From contig WNNJ02001765.1 of assembly GCA_012934845.2 (NCBI GenBank), positions 62,001 through 126,000 on the forward strand: 64,000 nt of DNA, in the 5' to 3' direction. The DNA is from Pomphorhynchus laevis (taxonomy: Eukaryota > Acanthocephala > Palaeacanthocephala > Echinorhynchida > Pomphorhynchidae). Made by a program: the position numbers and the translations under genes. Below are positions 52,412 through 62,743 of the stretch, piece after piece (positions within the stretch are counted from its first letter, which is position 1; the number at the start of each line of letters is the position of its first letter). The notes beneath the pieces were generated by a model. It was not told the origin of the DNA. It saw nothing but the letters and a program-made list of their open reading frames with translations, and ran no database searches.

Positions 52412-52535
52412 GTAATGGTTGAAGACTAACAGGATCCAGAAGAATAATTAAGTTTTCATTGTCAGTCTTATCTTAAACTGTTGACCCTTGTTATCTGTTA
52501 TTTATTTTTTATTATTAATAAAATCTTTATTTTCA

Positions 52536-52544
52536 TAAAATCTC
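52536..52544 (+). repeat. Target repeat TAAAATCTC before LINE M
   Basis: The same nine bases recur at 53208-53216 (between M and N) and 57566-57574 (between N and O). They resemble the family's own tail (AATAAAATCTTT). Confidence 0.65.
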
Positions 52545-53207
52545 CCTTTCGAAAAATGAAAAGTGTACACGTCGGAGCTACAAAGGAAAGCGCTTTTGCT
52601 GCTGAAATGATTCAAAACTTAACAAATCACAACGAAATCTCCTCAAAACCAGGTATACTCTCAAATTGTAACCACGATGGAAAGGTAAGTGACGTTTCTT
52701 TGTTTGTTAATGAGGAAGAGTTACTCCCCCCAGTCAAAAAAATTTCAAATTTGGCTATAATTACGGCAACTAAGCCAATCAAGAAACATCTTTTGTTCTG
52801 TACATTCCTACGGGAGTTTGTTCTAAAGTTTAATAATAGAGTCGTCTTCAACAACGTAAAAGTTTTTGACAACTCCCTGAGAATCTCTTTTGCGTCATTA
52901 GATCTACTAAATAAATATTATCAGTATTTCTTGGAAAACCTGTCATTAACTGGTTCAATAATGCTAAAACCAATAATGGCCTCAATTAAAATCACCAATT
53001 TCCCCCTCCAAATGGAGGTGGTTCAATCGGAAAGCGGCGTGTTGGATTGGTTAGGGGCTCAGATCCCCATGGATCTGATGCCAGAATAAAGGTGAAGACT
53101 CCGATAATAATGTTCATGATGATTCGCTTCAGAACTATTTATCTTAGACTATCTATCGGTTGTAATTATTTTTTCATCCTTTTGTGAGTAAGAAAATCTA
53201 TTATTAT
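52545..53207 (+). mobile_element. LINE T-family copy M, 663-bp internally deleted derivative
   Basis: Keeps a complete 5' end (11-nt leader, ORF1 start), then jumps from ORF1 (about 53013) to the last 25 codons of ORF2, and keeps the 3' untranslated region and AAGAAAATCTATTATTATT tail. It is flanked by TAAAATCTC on both sides, as if it inserted as a short unit. About 3.2 kb is absent compared with copy A. Confidence 0.8.
52556..53089 (+). CDS. LINE M ORF1-ORF2 fusion frame, 177 aa
   Basis: The ATG at 52556 opens MKSVHVGATKESAFAAEM. GKVSDVSLFVNEEELLPPV, NLAIITATKPIKKHLLF and a region ending KITNFPLQMEV follow, after which the frame continues into the ORF2 terminal sequence QSESGVLDWLGAQIPMDL in a different frame from normal ORF2. 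The whole frame is open. The product would be the N-terminal third of the gag-like protein without zinc knuckles. Whether it is translated is unknown. Confidence 0.6.
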   Translation: MKSVHVGATKESAFAAEMIQNLTNHNEISSKPGILSNCNHDGKVSDVSLFVNEEELLPPVKKISNLAIITATKPIKKHLLFCTFLREFVLKFNNRVVFNNVKVFDNSLRISFASLDLLNKYYQYFLENLSLTGSIMLKPIMASIKITNFPLQMEVVQSESGVLDWLGAQIPMDLMPE

Positions 53208-53216
53208 TAAAATCTC
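53208..53216 (+). repeat. Target repeat TAAAATCTC between LINEs M and N
   Basis: Same nine bases as at 52536 and 57566. It is the right flank of M and left flank of N. Confidence 0.65.
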
Positions 53217-53224
53217 TGTAAAAA

Positions 53225-54469
53225 ATGTGTAGTGCACAAGCAAAAATAAGCGTGTCGGAGCATAAAAGCTCCTGCCTTTCCAGTACAATTTTACACAATT
53301 ATGATGGTATGGATGGAGTAAAAAATACTATTTCCAGTTTATCTAATCAAAGCAGAGACATCCAGGTTTGTGATTTATTAAAAAATTCAACAACTTACTC
53401 GGGGCTACTCCCCCAATACCTAAGCTGACCAACCTTGCGATTATAACGGTCTCAAAGCCTCTTGTGAGTCACCAAATGTTAAGTCTATTTCTCCGAGAAT
53501 TTGTCGGACGATACTCTAACAGAGTCATTTTTAATACAGTCAAGATCTTTGAGAACTCTCTAAGAGTCTCATTTATAACATCCGAACTCATGCATGAGTA
53601 TTACACGTATTTTCATAAGAATCTCTCCCACTTGGGATCGATCGCTCTGAAACCGATCCAGTGTACTCTAAATATCACTAACTTCCCCTCCCAGCTCGAG
53701 GAGGAAGATTTAAATTTGCTAAAAAGAACGTATCATCTTCACTCAGTAAAGCAGATCAAGTCTAAATCGGGAGAAGACCTCCCAATCGCCTTTTGTTCAG
53801 TCGACCTGGGCCATGGAAATGTACTATCGAATGCTGCCTAATCCATTTCTTGGATATAACTTACGATTTGCGTTAATATATCAGGATTCTCTCACATACC
53901 CCCCACTGCAATGTGTATCATATGTGGGGGCACTGGGGGTCCACGTGTACCAAAAACAGAATTTGTGGTGTCTGTTCATCTGTCTCGTGCGATAACATGC
54001 TGCAGGGGGAGCGATGCCTGGCTCCCCCAGCCTGCCATCATTGCGGGGGTGTCCACCCCGCCTGGTCAAGGCGATGTATAACATTTAAGGAGTATCAACT
54101 GTTGTTCTCTAAACGTTCAGTCTCTAATACCTTCTCTTCCGTCGCGGCCCTACCGACAGGATGCCGAATAATGACATACTGCTCCTCTTAGATAACAACA
54201 AAAAAGAGATTCTTGCTGAAATTCAGTCAATGCTAGCCCCCTGTTGTCAGCTATTGTATGGGCTCCCACGGCCCCGATGCCGGATGAACTAAAAGTATCC
54301 CACTCCCAAAAAAGGGGGCATAAGCAAGAACGGTGCCACATCTCAACGTGAGCAAGCTTAGAAAAGAAAAGGGCGTCTTAAAGGGAAATGATGATATTGC
54401 CCTGGGGGTTCCGGCCCTGGATGGGGATAGTGACGGAAGGGGCAACCTTCCTGCACCTAGCTCTGTCTA
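53225..54469 (+). pseudogene. LINE N ORF1, gag-like protein, broken
   Basis: The ATG at 53225 opens MCSAQAKISVSEHKSSC, then QVCDLLKNS and a LLPQYL segment where the frame changes. 53464-53841 is open over the PRE_C2HC-like region. The knuckle block is split between frames (MWGHWGSTC near 53920, CHHCGGVHPAWSRRC near 54035-54075). The C-terminus is degraded. At least four breaks. Confidence 0.76.
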
Positions 54470-54677
54470 GGTTGGCTGCCTCCGTCCAACTTGTCTGACA
54501 CAATGGTAAGTAAACGTGATCCTTTTTCACTGAATATCATTCAGTGGAATTCGGGAGATGTTTCTGCCCTTAGACTTTTATCTGGTAGAGACGCAGATGT
54601 TATAGTCCTTCAGGAGACGCGATCTATCCGTCTCCCCCAGGACATAACTCGATTTTCACTCGTTAAGAACGGTAAAC

Positions 54678-55286
54678 TAGTATATTAACTATACGGTAAA
54701 TAGTTATAGAACGGTAAACTAGTATATTAAAGGTAAACTAGTATATATACTAAACTAGTAAACTAGAATAGTATATTAAATGAAATTTTCAAACAGCAAT
54801 TAGGATCAATACCTTCGGGTAATTTGAAAGAGTTGGATTTATTACCATGTGTAAAACGTAAAACGAATTTAACTTGTACTTAGGCTTTAATAACAGAAAC
54901 AGCATCAGCGGCATTAAGTCCGTTTGTAAACTTGGATAATTGGACAGATACTAATGTAATTAACGCAATACTTCCGTTTAATACGGTTGTTAATCCGCCT
55001 GGAGCATTAATATCTGTTCTTTATAGTACATGTATTAATGTTAATCAAGATGCATTTAATAATGTCGGACATGGTATGTGGAGAGTAGTAAGGAAAGTTG
55101 AAGGAAGAAAGGGTGAACTTATTGACGATCTGGCTAATCTAATACACAAGGAGCTTTAACGAAGATGAGAAGAAAAATTTGAACTAATATTTATTTTATT
55201 TATAAAACTCATATTATGTAAATTTTTGTATGATAATTTTTCTTCTTTAATTAAACACACGGCTGACGGAGGCCACAACCCCAAAA
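54678..55286. other. 609-bp foreign insert in LINE N
   Basis: AT-rich segment inserted in the ORF2 codons KNGK|RLSLA, with AAAC on both sides (54674-54677 and 55287-55290) as a possible 4-bp duplication. The left 105 bp is built from repeats of GGTAAACTAGTATATTAA, i.e. copies of the target junction itself plus AT filler. The right part is coding-like DNA unrelated to any LINE here. The mode of entry (DNA-break filler, small transposon or viral DNA) is not clear. Confidence 0.65.
54932..55159 (+). other. Unidentified coding-like sequence within the insert
   Basis: The open frame 54932-55159 reads LDNWTDTNVINAILPFNTVV, NPPGALISVLYSTCINVNQD, GHGMWRVVRKVEGRKGELID and a LANLIHKEL end, with a normal protein composition. 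Coding-like sequence extends further upstream to about 54780. I recognise no family, and a viral origin is possible, so it is treated as a fossil fragment and no frame is proposed. Confidence 0.35.
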
Positions 55287-57565
55287 AAACGCCAAAGTCT
55301 AGCTAAATTCTACATCCGTCCGGGGGAGATTCACAAGAACCGTGACCTCCTGAATAGTATTATTGATAGCAGCTATGACATGGTACTAGGTGACTTCAAC
55401 TGTAGAGCTGGTCGTTGGATTAATGCAGCACTTCGCAGAGCCAGAAACGGTTATTTTATTCAAAAACCACCGTCCCCCACCTTTCATTGCACATCAACGA
55501 ATTCACTCCTCGACTTATTACTGCTCCATGAAAGGTGGTTGTTAAAACCCTTCTGCACAGAGCAGTCGCGACAACATCTGTCCACCTCTCATGATCTAAT
55601 TCGCTGGCGGTTAGAAGAGGATTATCTGCTTCGTAGAAGATTCCACTTTGACCCGATAAGAGTGGCTTTCTTCCAGAAAGCTATCCAACGCTTCCCCCGA
55701 ATTAATAATGATAATTTAACCAAATTTAATTCTTACCTCTCTTCGCAAGCTACCGCGTTGCTTTCGACAACCTGTAAATGTCGCATTTTTAGTCCCACTC
55801 CGACAAAACTCAAGGTCCTAGCTCAACTACTAAACCTCCCTAATCGCTCTTCTTCCGCTAGACATACCTTCTCGTCTGAATACTGGCGCACCAGATATTG
55901 GTTCCAGCTGAGTAGGGATAGGGCGAGTATTGCTCGTCTTAACCCTTCTCAGTCTTCCTTTTGGAAGATATTCAGGAAGGAGAAGTTTGTTTGTTGGAAG
56001 GATAGGGCTTTGGGCTGGATCGGTAGTATAGGCCTTGATGAAGTTTTGGAGAAGTCACTAGCCCTACACAATTATGGAGCCACGCAATCTCCGCAACCAA
56101 TCCCGCCCTGGGGAGACTTCAGGAGTAGAGACTTATCTGTCACAGATATTCTCAACGCCTGGGGGCCTCTTCCGGGCACCTCCAAATCCGTCGCTCCACT
56201 CTCTTCTCGTGTCTGTCAGCTATTGACAGCCGATCAAAGAAGGGAGGTGGCCGTCACAATGCTATTAGCCACCCCATCCGATGTGGCCGGCATCAATATT
56301 AGTAGAAGGATTTTTTTACCTAAAAAGTATCCGGTATCTTGTCCTAAAGACCTGCGGCCCATTTTGATTCAAAATTCCATAGTCTCGATCTACGAAAAAG
56401 CGCTTGCGCGTAGAATCCGTGATCATTTGATTAGGCGAAATTTAATTCCACCTGGTTTCCATGGATTTGTTAAATGTCGATCGGTCCATTCAGCAGTTGG
56501 TGAAGTGCATCGGTTTTGTCAGGAGAACAGTCATCAACTCGTTGTTGCTGTTTTCCTTGATTTTTCCGCTGCATTTGACCGCATCTCCATTCCATTTGTT
56601 ATCTCTTCTCTCAGGTCCCTCGGGTTGCCTGCGAGAATTGTTAATAGGGTGGACATACTGCTGTACACAAAGCGATTTTATTATGATAACGACCCCTGAT
56701 GCGCGTCAGTTCTACCCTATTACGGGTGTGCCTAAAGGCTCCCCTCTCTCTTATTTTATATCTTGCTGCCTCCGTCAACTATTCAAAATATTAAAACGTG
56801 ATCAACGTCTAGTGGTGTACGCTGATGACACCACAGCTCTGTTCTCTGGACGCAGGTGTAAAGGATGTAATCTCTGACATCAGCCGTTTCTTTTTAAGAT
56901 TAAAAGACCAGTTACCCAAGTCAAATCTTATTCTAAACTCCGCTAAATCGCAGGTGGTTGTCTTTCATGGCTCCCCTGCGACAAAGCAAAAACTTAAGAG
57001 ACTAGCACTCTCTGCGCTCTCCTCCATATTTGCCTCAGAACTACTCCCTACCTTCACAAGTCGAGTAAAATACCTGGGGTTCACCGTTTCGGTGAACTGG
57101 TCGGCGAAAGCCGACCTGGATAGACTAAAACGTATCCTGAAAAGAGCTAGTTGGGCTCTGAAACGTGCCCAGCATCTGTCGTGAAATGGGAAAACCCAGG
57201 TGCCCCTTTGGGGTACCTGGGCTATTTCAGGATTAGTCTTCTTCTCTAGAGGACGTCTCCCAGAGCAAAGACTAAGGTTTCTGAAGCTCCTCGTCTCTCG
57301 TTTACCCAACATCGTCCGCATTGATTGGATTCTTCGGGGGAGGGAACAGTGAATGACCCCGGGTGGTTTAATCGGAAATCTGCGTGTTGGATTAGTTGGG
57401 GGCTCAGATCCCCACGGATTTGAGGCCTACATAATGATGAAGACTTTGGTTACGAAGATTATGAAGATTATGAAGATTTCATTTGTCTGATTTCACTTTT
57501 TATTGATAGCTTATTTATCCTTGTTGAGTTATGTCAACCAGTTTTTGTATTAAGAAAATCTTTAG

Positions 57566-57574
57566 TAAAATCTC
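57566..57574 (+). repeat. Target repeat TAAAATCTC between LINEs N and O
   Basis: Third copy of the repeat also found at 52536 and 53208. Right flank of N and left flank of O. Confidence 0.65.
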
Positions 57575-57605
57575 CATCAATAAATTCATTTTGCACTTAC
57601 CGAAA

Positions 57606-58866
57606 ATGGAAAATGTTGTCGGTGGTTCAAAGCAATTAACTGTTATGGTAAATTTTTGCTGTTTTCCAGGAAATGGTGGTAAAGAATTGGTAATATCTTC
57701 AATTTCTCAGTCTACTGATAAGGTTGGTACTGATTGTGTTTCTCAGAGTGTGAATGTACTTATCTCATCCCCAAAGCAAAAAATCTAGTTATAATCAGAC
57801 TGCTTCAACCGATTGAGAAGCATAAGATATTCTCAACTTTCCTACGAAAGTATGTTGATTTACATTGCAAAAGAATAATTTTTTATTCTGTTAGAATTTT
57901 TGACATAAGTGTTAAAGTATCCTTCGCTACGTGTGATCTCGCCTCAGACTACCTGGACTTTTTTAAGAATAATTACACTTAAATTGCTACGATTAAGTCT
58001 AAACCTATTTTGGCGACTCTCAAGATTTCCAATTTCCCTCCTCATTTGGAGGAGGCTGACATTAACCTTCTAAAATGCTCGTTCAAAATGTCTTCGGTCA
58101 GGTCAGTCAAGAATAAAGATGGTCGAACAATCCCTATCGCCTTTGCGACTGTGGATTCTGGTCAAGCTCAATTGCTTGCTCTTTCCGGAAGTAATCCCTT
58201 TTTGGGTCACAACCTAGTTTTCACGATAATTGAAGAGGATCAGTGGACTTATCCACATTGTAACGCGTGCATTTTTGGGGGCACTGGTCTTCTACATGTC
58301 ATAGTCATCAATGTTGTGGAGTCTGCTCAAAGGCAGATTGTCCATTCCTAATTAAAGGGGAAAGATGTAGCTCTTCTCCCTTTTGTAACAATTGCAATGG
58401 GGACCATCCGGCCTGGTCCCAGAAATGCTCAAAATTCAAAAAATATCGGCTGGACCACCTTGGTCTAGGTTCATCACTTAGTACTCATGGGCCGTTTTCT
58501 TCTATTATAGCTAGTCAGGGGAATTCGTTGTCGAAGAATTTGGAATCTGATTCCAGGATGTCCAATGAGGACATTATCCATCTCCTATAACAAAATAAGA
58601 GGGAAATTGTGGAACATATTACAACTTTATGGTCTAATTTATGTCTATCCTTCTACCCAACTCAAATTCTGGTTCAGCCTGTTTTAGAGTCTAAGAAGAG
58701 GGGAGCGTCGGCCGACGTAGTCTCCCCTTTAAAAATTGGTAAGATGCTGAAGAATAAGCAGCGCAGATCTCGGGTGGAAAATGAAGATATTGCCCGCGGG
58801 GAAGTGCCCGCTATGGACTTTGCTAGTGGCAGAGGGCGTGACCCCTCTGTTCCTGGTGTTGTCTAG
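57606..58866 (+). pseudogene. LINE O ORF1, gag-like protein, broken
   Basis: The ATG at 57606 opens MENVVGGSKQLTVMVNF with the GGSK motif. The first frame ends at 57788. 57734-57982 and 58010-58351 cover the PRE_C2HC-like region. The knuckle lies at a frame change (HFWGHWSSTC near 58270), then CNNCNGDHPAWSQKC near 58385-58425, and a stop at 58588-58590. The C-terminal frame 58609-58866 ends at TGTTGTCTAG. About four breaks. Confidence 0.76.
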
Positions 58867-58900
58867 GGCGTGGTAATCCCGGTATAGCCGAACTAACACA

Positions 58901-61357
58901 ATGTTGAGTATCGGTGAGCCTTTTTCACTGAATATTCTTCAGTGGAATTCGAGAGGAGCTTCTGCCCTTAGGCTTCTCTCTGGCCGAGATGCAGATGTTA
59001 TAGTCCTTCAGGAGACGCGGTCTATCCGTCAACCCCAGGACATTACTCGATTTATCCCAAGCACATCTATTCCCACTTTACTCAGTACATTACCCCTCCT
59101 CACTCCTCTTCTTCTTAAGGACTCTTGACATTAGTTTAATGCTCCCTATGGTCTTCCCTCCTTTTAAACTACTCTAGTTTTGCCCTTTCTTGTTTAGTAA
59201 TTTATCTCTGTGAGAACGGTAAACGCTTCAGTCTAGCCAATGTCTACATTTGTCCAGGGGAGATTCACAAGAACCATAACCTCCTGGATCGAATCATTGA
59301 TAGCAGCTTCGACATGGTGCTTGGTGATTTCAATAACAGAACTAGTCGTTGGATTAATGCTGCACTCCGCAGAGCTAGGAACCGGTACTTCATTCATAAA
59401 CCACCTTCCCCTACCTTTCATTGCTCAACAACAAACTCTCTACTCGACCTTCTACTGCTTCACGAGAGATGGTTGTTAAAACTCCTCTGTATTGAACAGT
59501 CAGGGCAACATCTGTACACCTCTCATGACCTAATTTGTTGGCGAATTGAGGCTAACACGCTGCTTCGGGGGAGATTCCACTTTGATCCAATAAGAGTTGC
59601 GCTCTTTCAGACAGCTGTTCGTCTTTTCCCCCGAATTGGGAAAGAGAGCTTAATCGAATTTAAATCCTACCCCTTCTCGCAAGCTACCGGGATTTTATCG
59701 ACTACCTACAAATGTCGCATTTTCATTCCCACTCCAACAAAACTCAACACCCTTGCACATATGCTCCATTCACCCAATCTTTTTGCTTCTGCCCGTCAAT
59801 CTCTCCTGAAAGAATACTGGAGAACTAGATATAGGTTCCAGTTGGGCAAGGATAGGGCTAGCATTGATTCTCTTAATCCGGCCTGGTCTGCCTTCTGGAA
59901 GATATTTAAGAAAGAGATATTTGTCTGTTGGAAGGAGAGGGCATCTGGTTGGATCGTTAGTATTGGTGTTGTTAAAGTTTTGGAGGAGTCACTAGCCCTA
60001 CACAATTATGGAGGCACGCAATCACCACAACCAATCCCGCCTTGAGGATACTTCACGAGTAGCGATCTCTCAGTTCCTGGGATCCTTGATGCATGGGGGC
60101 CACTTCCGGGCACCTCCAAGACAAACGCTCCACTCTCTTCCCGGGTCTGTCAGCTTTTGACAGCCGATCAAAGGAGAGAAGTGGCCGTCACTATGCTTTT
60201 AGCATCGCCATCTGATGTTGCCGACATCAGTATTAGTAAGAGAATATTTATCCATAAGAGAAATCCGGTTTGCTCTCCAAAAGACCTGCGGTCCATTTCG
60301 ATTCAAAATTCCCTCGTTTCGATCTACGAAAAGGCGCTTGCGCGTAGAATCCGCGACTATCTGAGTAGGCATAATTTAATCCCACCTGATTTCCATGGGT
60401 TTGTCAAGGGTCGCTCGGCTCATTTAGCAGTTGGTGAAGTGCATCGGTTTTGTCAGGAGAACTATCATCAGAAACTGTGGCTGTTTTCCTTGATTTTTAC
60501 GCTGCATTTGACCGCATCTCCATTCCCTTTATCTTTTATCTCAGGTCTCTCGGGTTGCCGGCGAGAATTGTTTGCAGGGTGGAGATACTGCAGTACACCA
60601 AGCGATTTTATTATGATAACGACCCTGATACGCGTCAGTTCTACTCTATTACGGGTGTGCCTCAAAGCTCCCCCTCTCTCCTGTCTTATATCTTGCTGCT
60701 TCCATTCAACTTTTCAAAATGTTTAAACGCGATCAACGTCTAGTGGTGTACGCTGATGACACCACAGTTATGTTCTCTGGACGCAGGTGTAAAGACGTAG
60801 TCTCGGACATCAGCCGCTTCTTTTTAAGATTAAAAGACCAGCTGCCCAGGTCCAACCTTGTTCTAAATTCCGCCAAATCGCAGGTGGTTGTCTTTCATGG
60901 CTCCCCTGCGACGAAGCAAAAACTTAAGAGACTAGCACTCTCTGCGCTCTCCTCCATATTTGCCTCTGAACCACTCCCTTCCTTCACAAGTCGAGTAAAA
61001 TACCTGGGGTTCACCGTTTCGGTGAACTGGTCGGCGAAAGCCGACCTGGATAGACTAAAACGTATCCTGAAAAGAGCTAGTTGGGCTCTGAAACGTGCCC
61101 AGCATCTGTCGTGAAATGGGAAAGCCCAGGTGCGCCTTTGGGGTACCTGGGCTATCTCGGGATTAGTCTTCTTCTCAAGAGGACGTCCCCCTGAGCAAAG
61201 ACTAAGGTTTCTTAAGTTCCTCGTATCTCGTATTCCCAGCATCGTCCGCACCGATTAGATTCATCGGGGAGGGGGTGAAAGACCCCGGGTGATTTAATCG
61301 GAAAGCGGCGTGTTGAATTGGTTGGGGGCTCAGATCCCTGTGGATTTTAGACAATAA
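58901..61357 (+). pseudogene. LINE O ORF2, broken
   Basis: The ATG at 58901 (MLSIGEPFSLNILQWN) is followed by a frame change near 59060 and stops near 59120-59140. GDFNNRTSRW is kept near 59320. 59314-60045 and 60157-60480 are open over the linker and RT start. Motif A is altered (FLDFYAAFDR), a deletion of a few codons follows, motif B reads TGVPQSSP, and YADDTTVMFSG is present near 60745. A TGA at 61112-61114 matches N. Non-functional. Confidence 0.83.
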
Positions 61358-61538
61358 AAATAAAAAAGAATTGAAGACAGAAGAAATAAAGATGAAAGAA
61401 AATTTTCTCTGTTATGACTGATTTTTGACATTTTTGGCATTATCCACACTTATGTTTGCTATTAATCTCAAAAATCTCAAAAAGTGAATTGACGAACGAT
61501 CAAAGAATTTTGATAAATGCATTATTTCACAGAAAACG

Positions 61539-62709
61539 ATGGAAATTCCTGCTGGAATCAAGGTGAAAGAAGACTTTGGAATGACGCAATTGCAGGTTAG
61601 TGAGTTTTCTATTGTTGGGAGAGAGGGGCAATTACTTCCCCCTATCCCCAAAATGAAAAACCTGGTTATTATTACACTTTTGCAACCAATAGAAAGACAT
61701 TCCTTGTATAACAGACTATTACGTGATTTTTCAAATAAATATCTTAACAGAGTAGTCTTTCATTCTGTTAAGTACATCGAGAGCTCTGTGAAAATATCAC
61801 TTGCGTCAGAAGATACTCTTTATCACTATGGGAATTACTTTGATCAAAACTACAGCAGTTTTGCGACGTTTGTAAAGAAACCTATATTTCGACTTTAAAA
61901 ATTAACAACTTGCCTTCTTCTATGGAAGAAAATGATTTGGCTACATTATCAAAAACCTAGAAAATCCATAATATACGTACACTTACCGGCCGTAATGGCC
62001 TTCCTATCAATGTGGGATTCTGTTCTGCCCCCTTGCGCAGGCAGAGGTTCACGAGAGATCACAATGCAACCCCTTTATGGGGTTCAATCTCAAATTCAAA
62101 CTGATATCGACAGAAGAGTTTACGTACCCGCATTGCAGCCGGTGCCATAAATGGGGGCACTGGGCCTCCAGCTGCAGTGGGGTGGCAAGCTGCGGGAAAT
62201 AGACTGCCTCGCGATTGACTCAGCTCTATTTTGTTCCAATGGGATCATGTGTTGTATTTGTAGTGGGGCACACCCTGCGTGGGGAAGGCAGTGCCCTCAC
62301 TTCAAGGAATATATTGCAAAGTTACGTGCGCAAAATCTGCCCCTGAAACATTCGCCAAGTCGGCATATAGATCTCTGACTGCGTGTCTATGGTAATTATG
62401 GACCTCAAGTTCGAAACATTTAGAAAAGAAATTCAAGAGCCTGTAGCGAAATCAATTGATAATCTGTTCGCCAATCCGGTTATACCTATTCCAACCGCTA
62501 AAACGTCAAACAAAAGACGGGCGTCGGCTCGGGAATCCAAGAAACGAACAGCTTCGGCCCAAGCCGTTCCCTTAAAGATTGGCAAAATGCTTATGGGCAT
62601 GAATAGAAGCGCCTCAAAGAGAAATGATGATAATGCCCGGAAGCAAGTATCCACTCTGGGCGGCGCTAGCGGTGGAGGGGGCAACCCTTCCACCCCTAGC
62701 TCTGTCTAG
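61539..62709 (+). pseudogene. LINE P ORF1, gag-like protein, broken
   Basis: The open part from the ATG at 61539 (MEIPAGIKVKEDFGMTQLQ) runs through VSEFSIVGREGQLLPPIPK and the start of the PRE_C2HC-like region to 61898. The middle is decayed. The knuckle reads CSRCHKWGHWASSC across a stop near 62140-62175, then CCICSGAHPAWGRQC near 62250-62295. The final frame 62383-62709 has a duplicated SKKR-ASA-type motif and ends at CTGTCTAG. Confidence 0.76.
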
Positions 62710-62743
62710 GGTGTGGCAATCCCCTTCCAGCCAAACTAACACA

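Larger units (their letters stand above)
48678..52535 (+). mobile_element. LINE T-family copy K, 5'-truncated, with an ORF1 segment of another copy embedded in ORF2
   Basis: Starts within ORF1 at the first zinc knuckle and runs through ORF2 to an AATAAAATCTTTATTTTC tail. At 50914 ORF2 is interrupted by 488 bp of ORF1 sequence from a different copy, after which ORF2 resumes at 51403, repeating about 155 bp already present at 50758-50914. Both halves share private variants (GCGACCGTC; GGGATAATAGCC), so they derive from one element or from very close relatives. Confidence 0.75.
54503..57430 (+). pseudogene. LINE N ORF2, broken, with deletion and insert
   Basis: The endonuclease start is normal to QDITRF (54656), then about 190 bp is missing, and after LVKNGK the 609-bp insert begins. 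The rest runs from 55291; the frame 55380-56699 covers GDFNCRAGRW, SHD and most of the RT up to YYDNDP. Frame changes near 56695 and 56860 flank the YADD box. A TGA at 57182-57184 (after AQHLS) is shared with copy O. The 3' end is decayed. Confidence 0.85.
53217..57565 (+). mobile_element. LINE T-family copy N, with a 609-bp foreign insert
   Basis: 8-nt leader, ORF1 from 53225, conserved spacer, ORF2 from 54503, and an AAGAAAATCTTTAG tail. An internal deletion and a 609-bp insert of unrelated AT-rich DNA disrupt the endonuclease. Flanked by TAAAATCTC on both sides. Confidence 0.85.
57575..61470 (+). mobile_element. LINE T-family copy O, decayed
   Basis: 31-nt leader, ORF1 from 57606, conserved spacer, ORF2 from 58901. 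No clear AAAATCTTTATT tail is seen; the 3' end is placed near 61470, where the next copy's 5' region begins. It shares private variants with N in the 3' half of ORF2. Confidence 0.8.
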
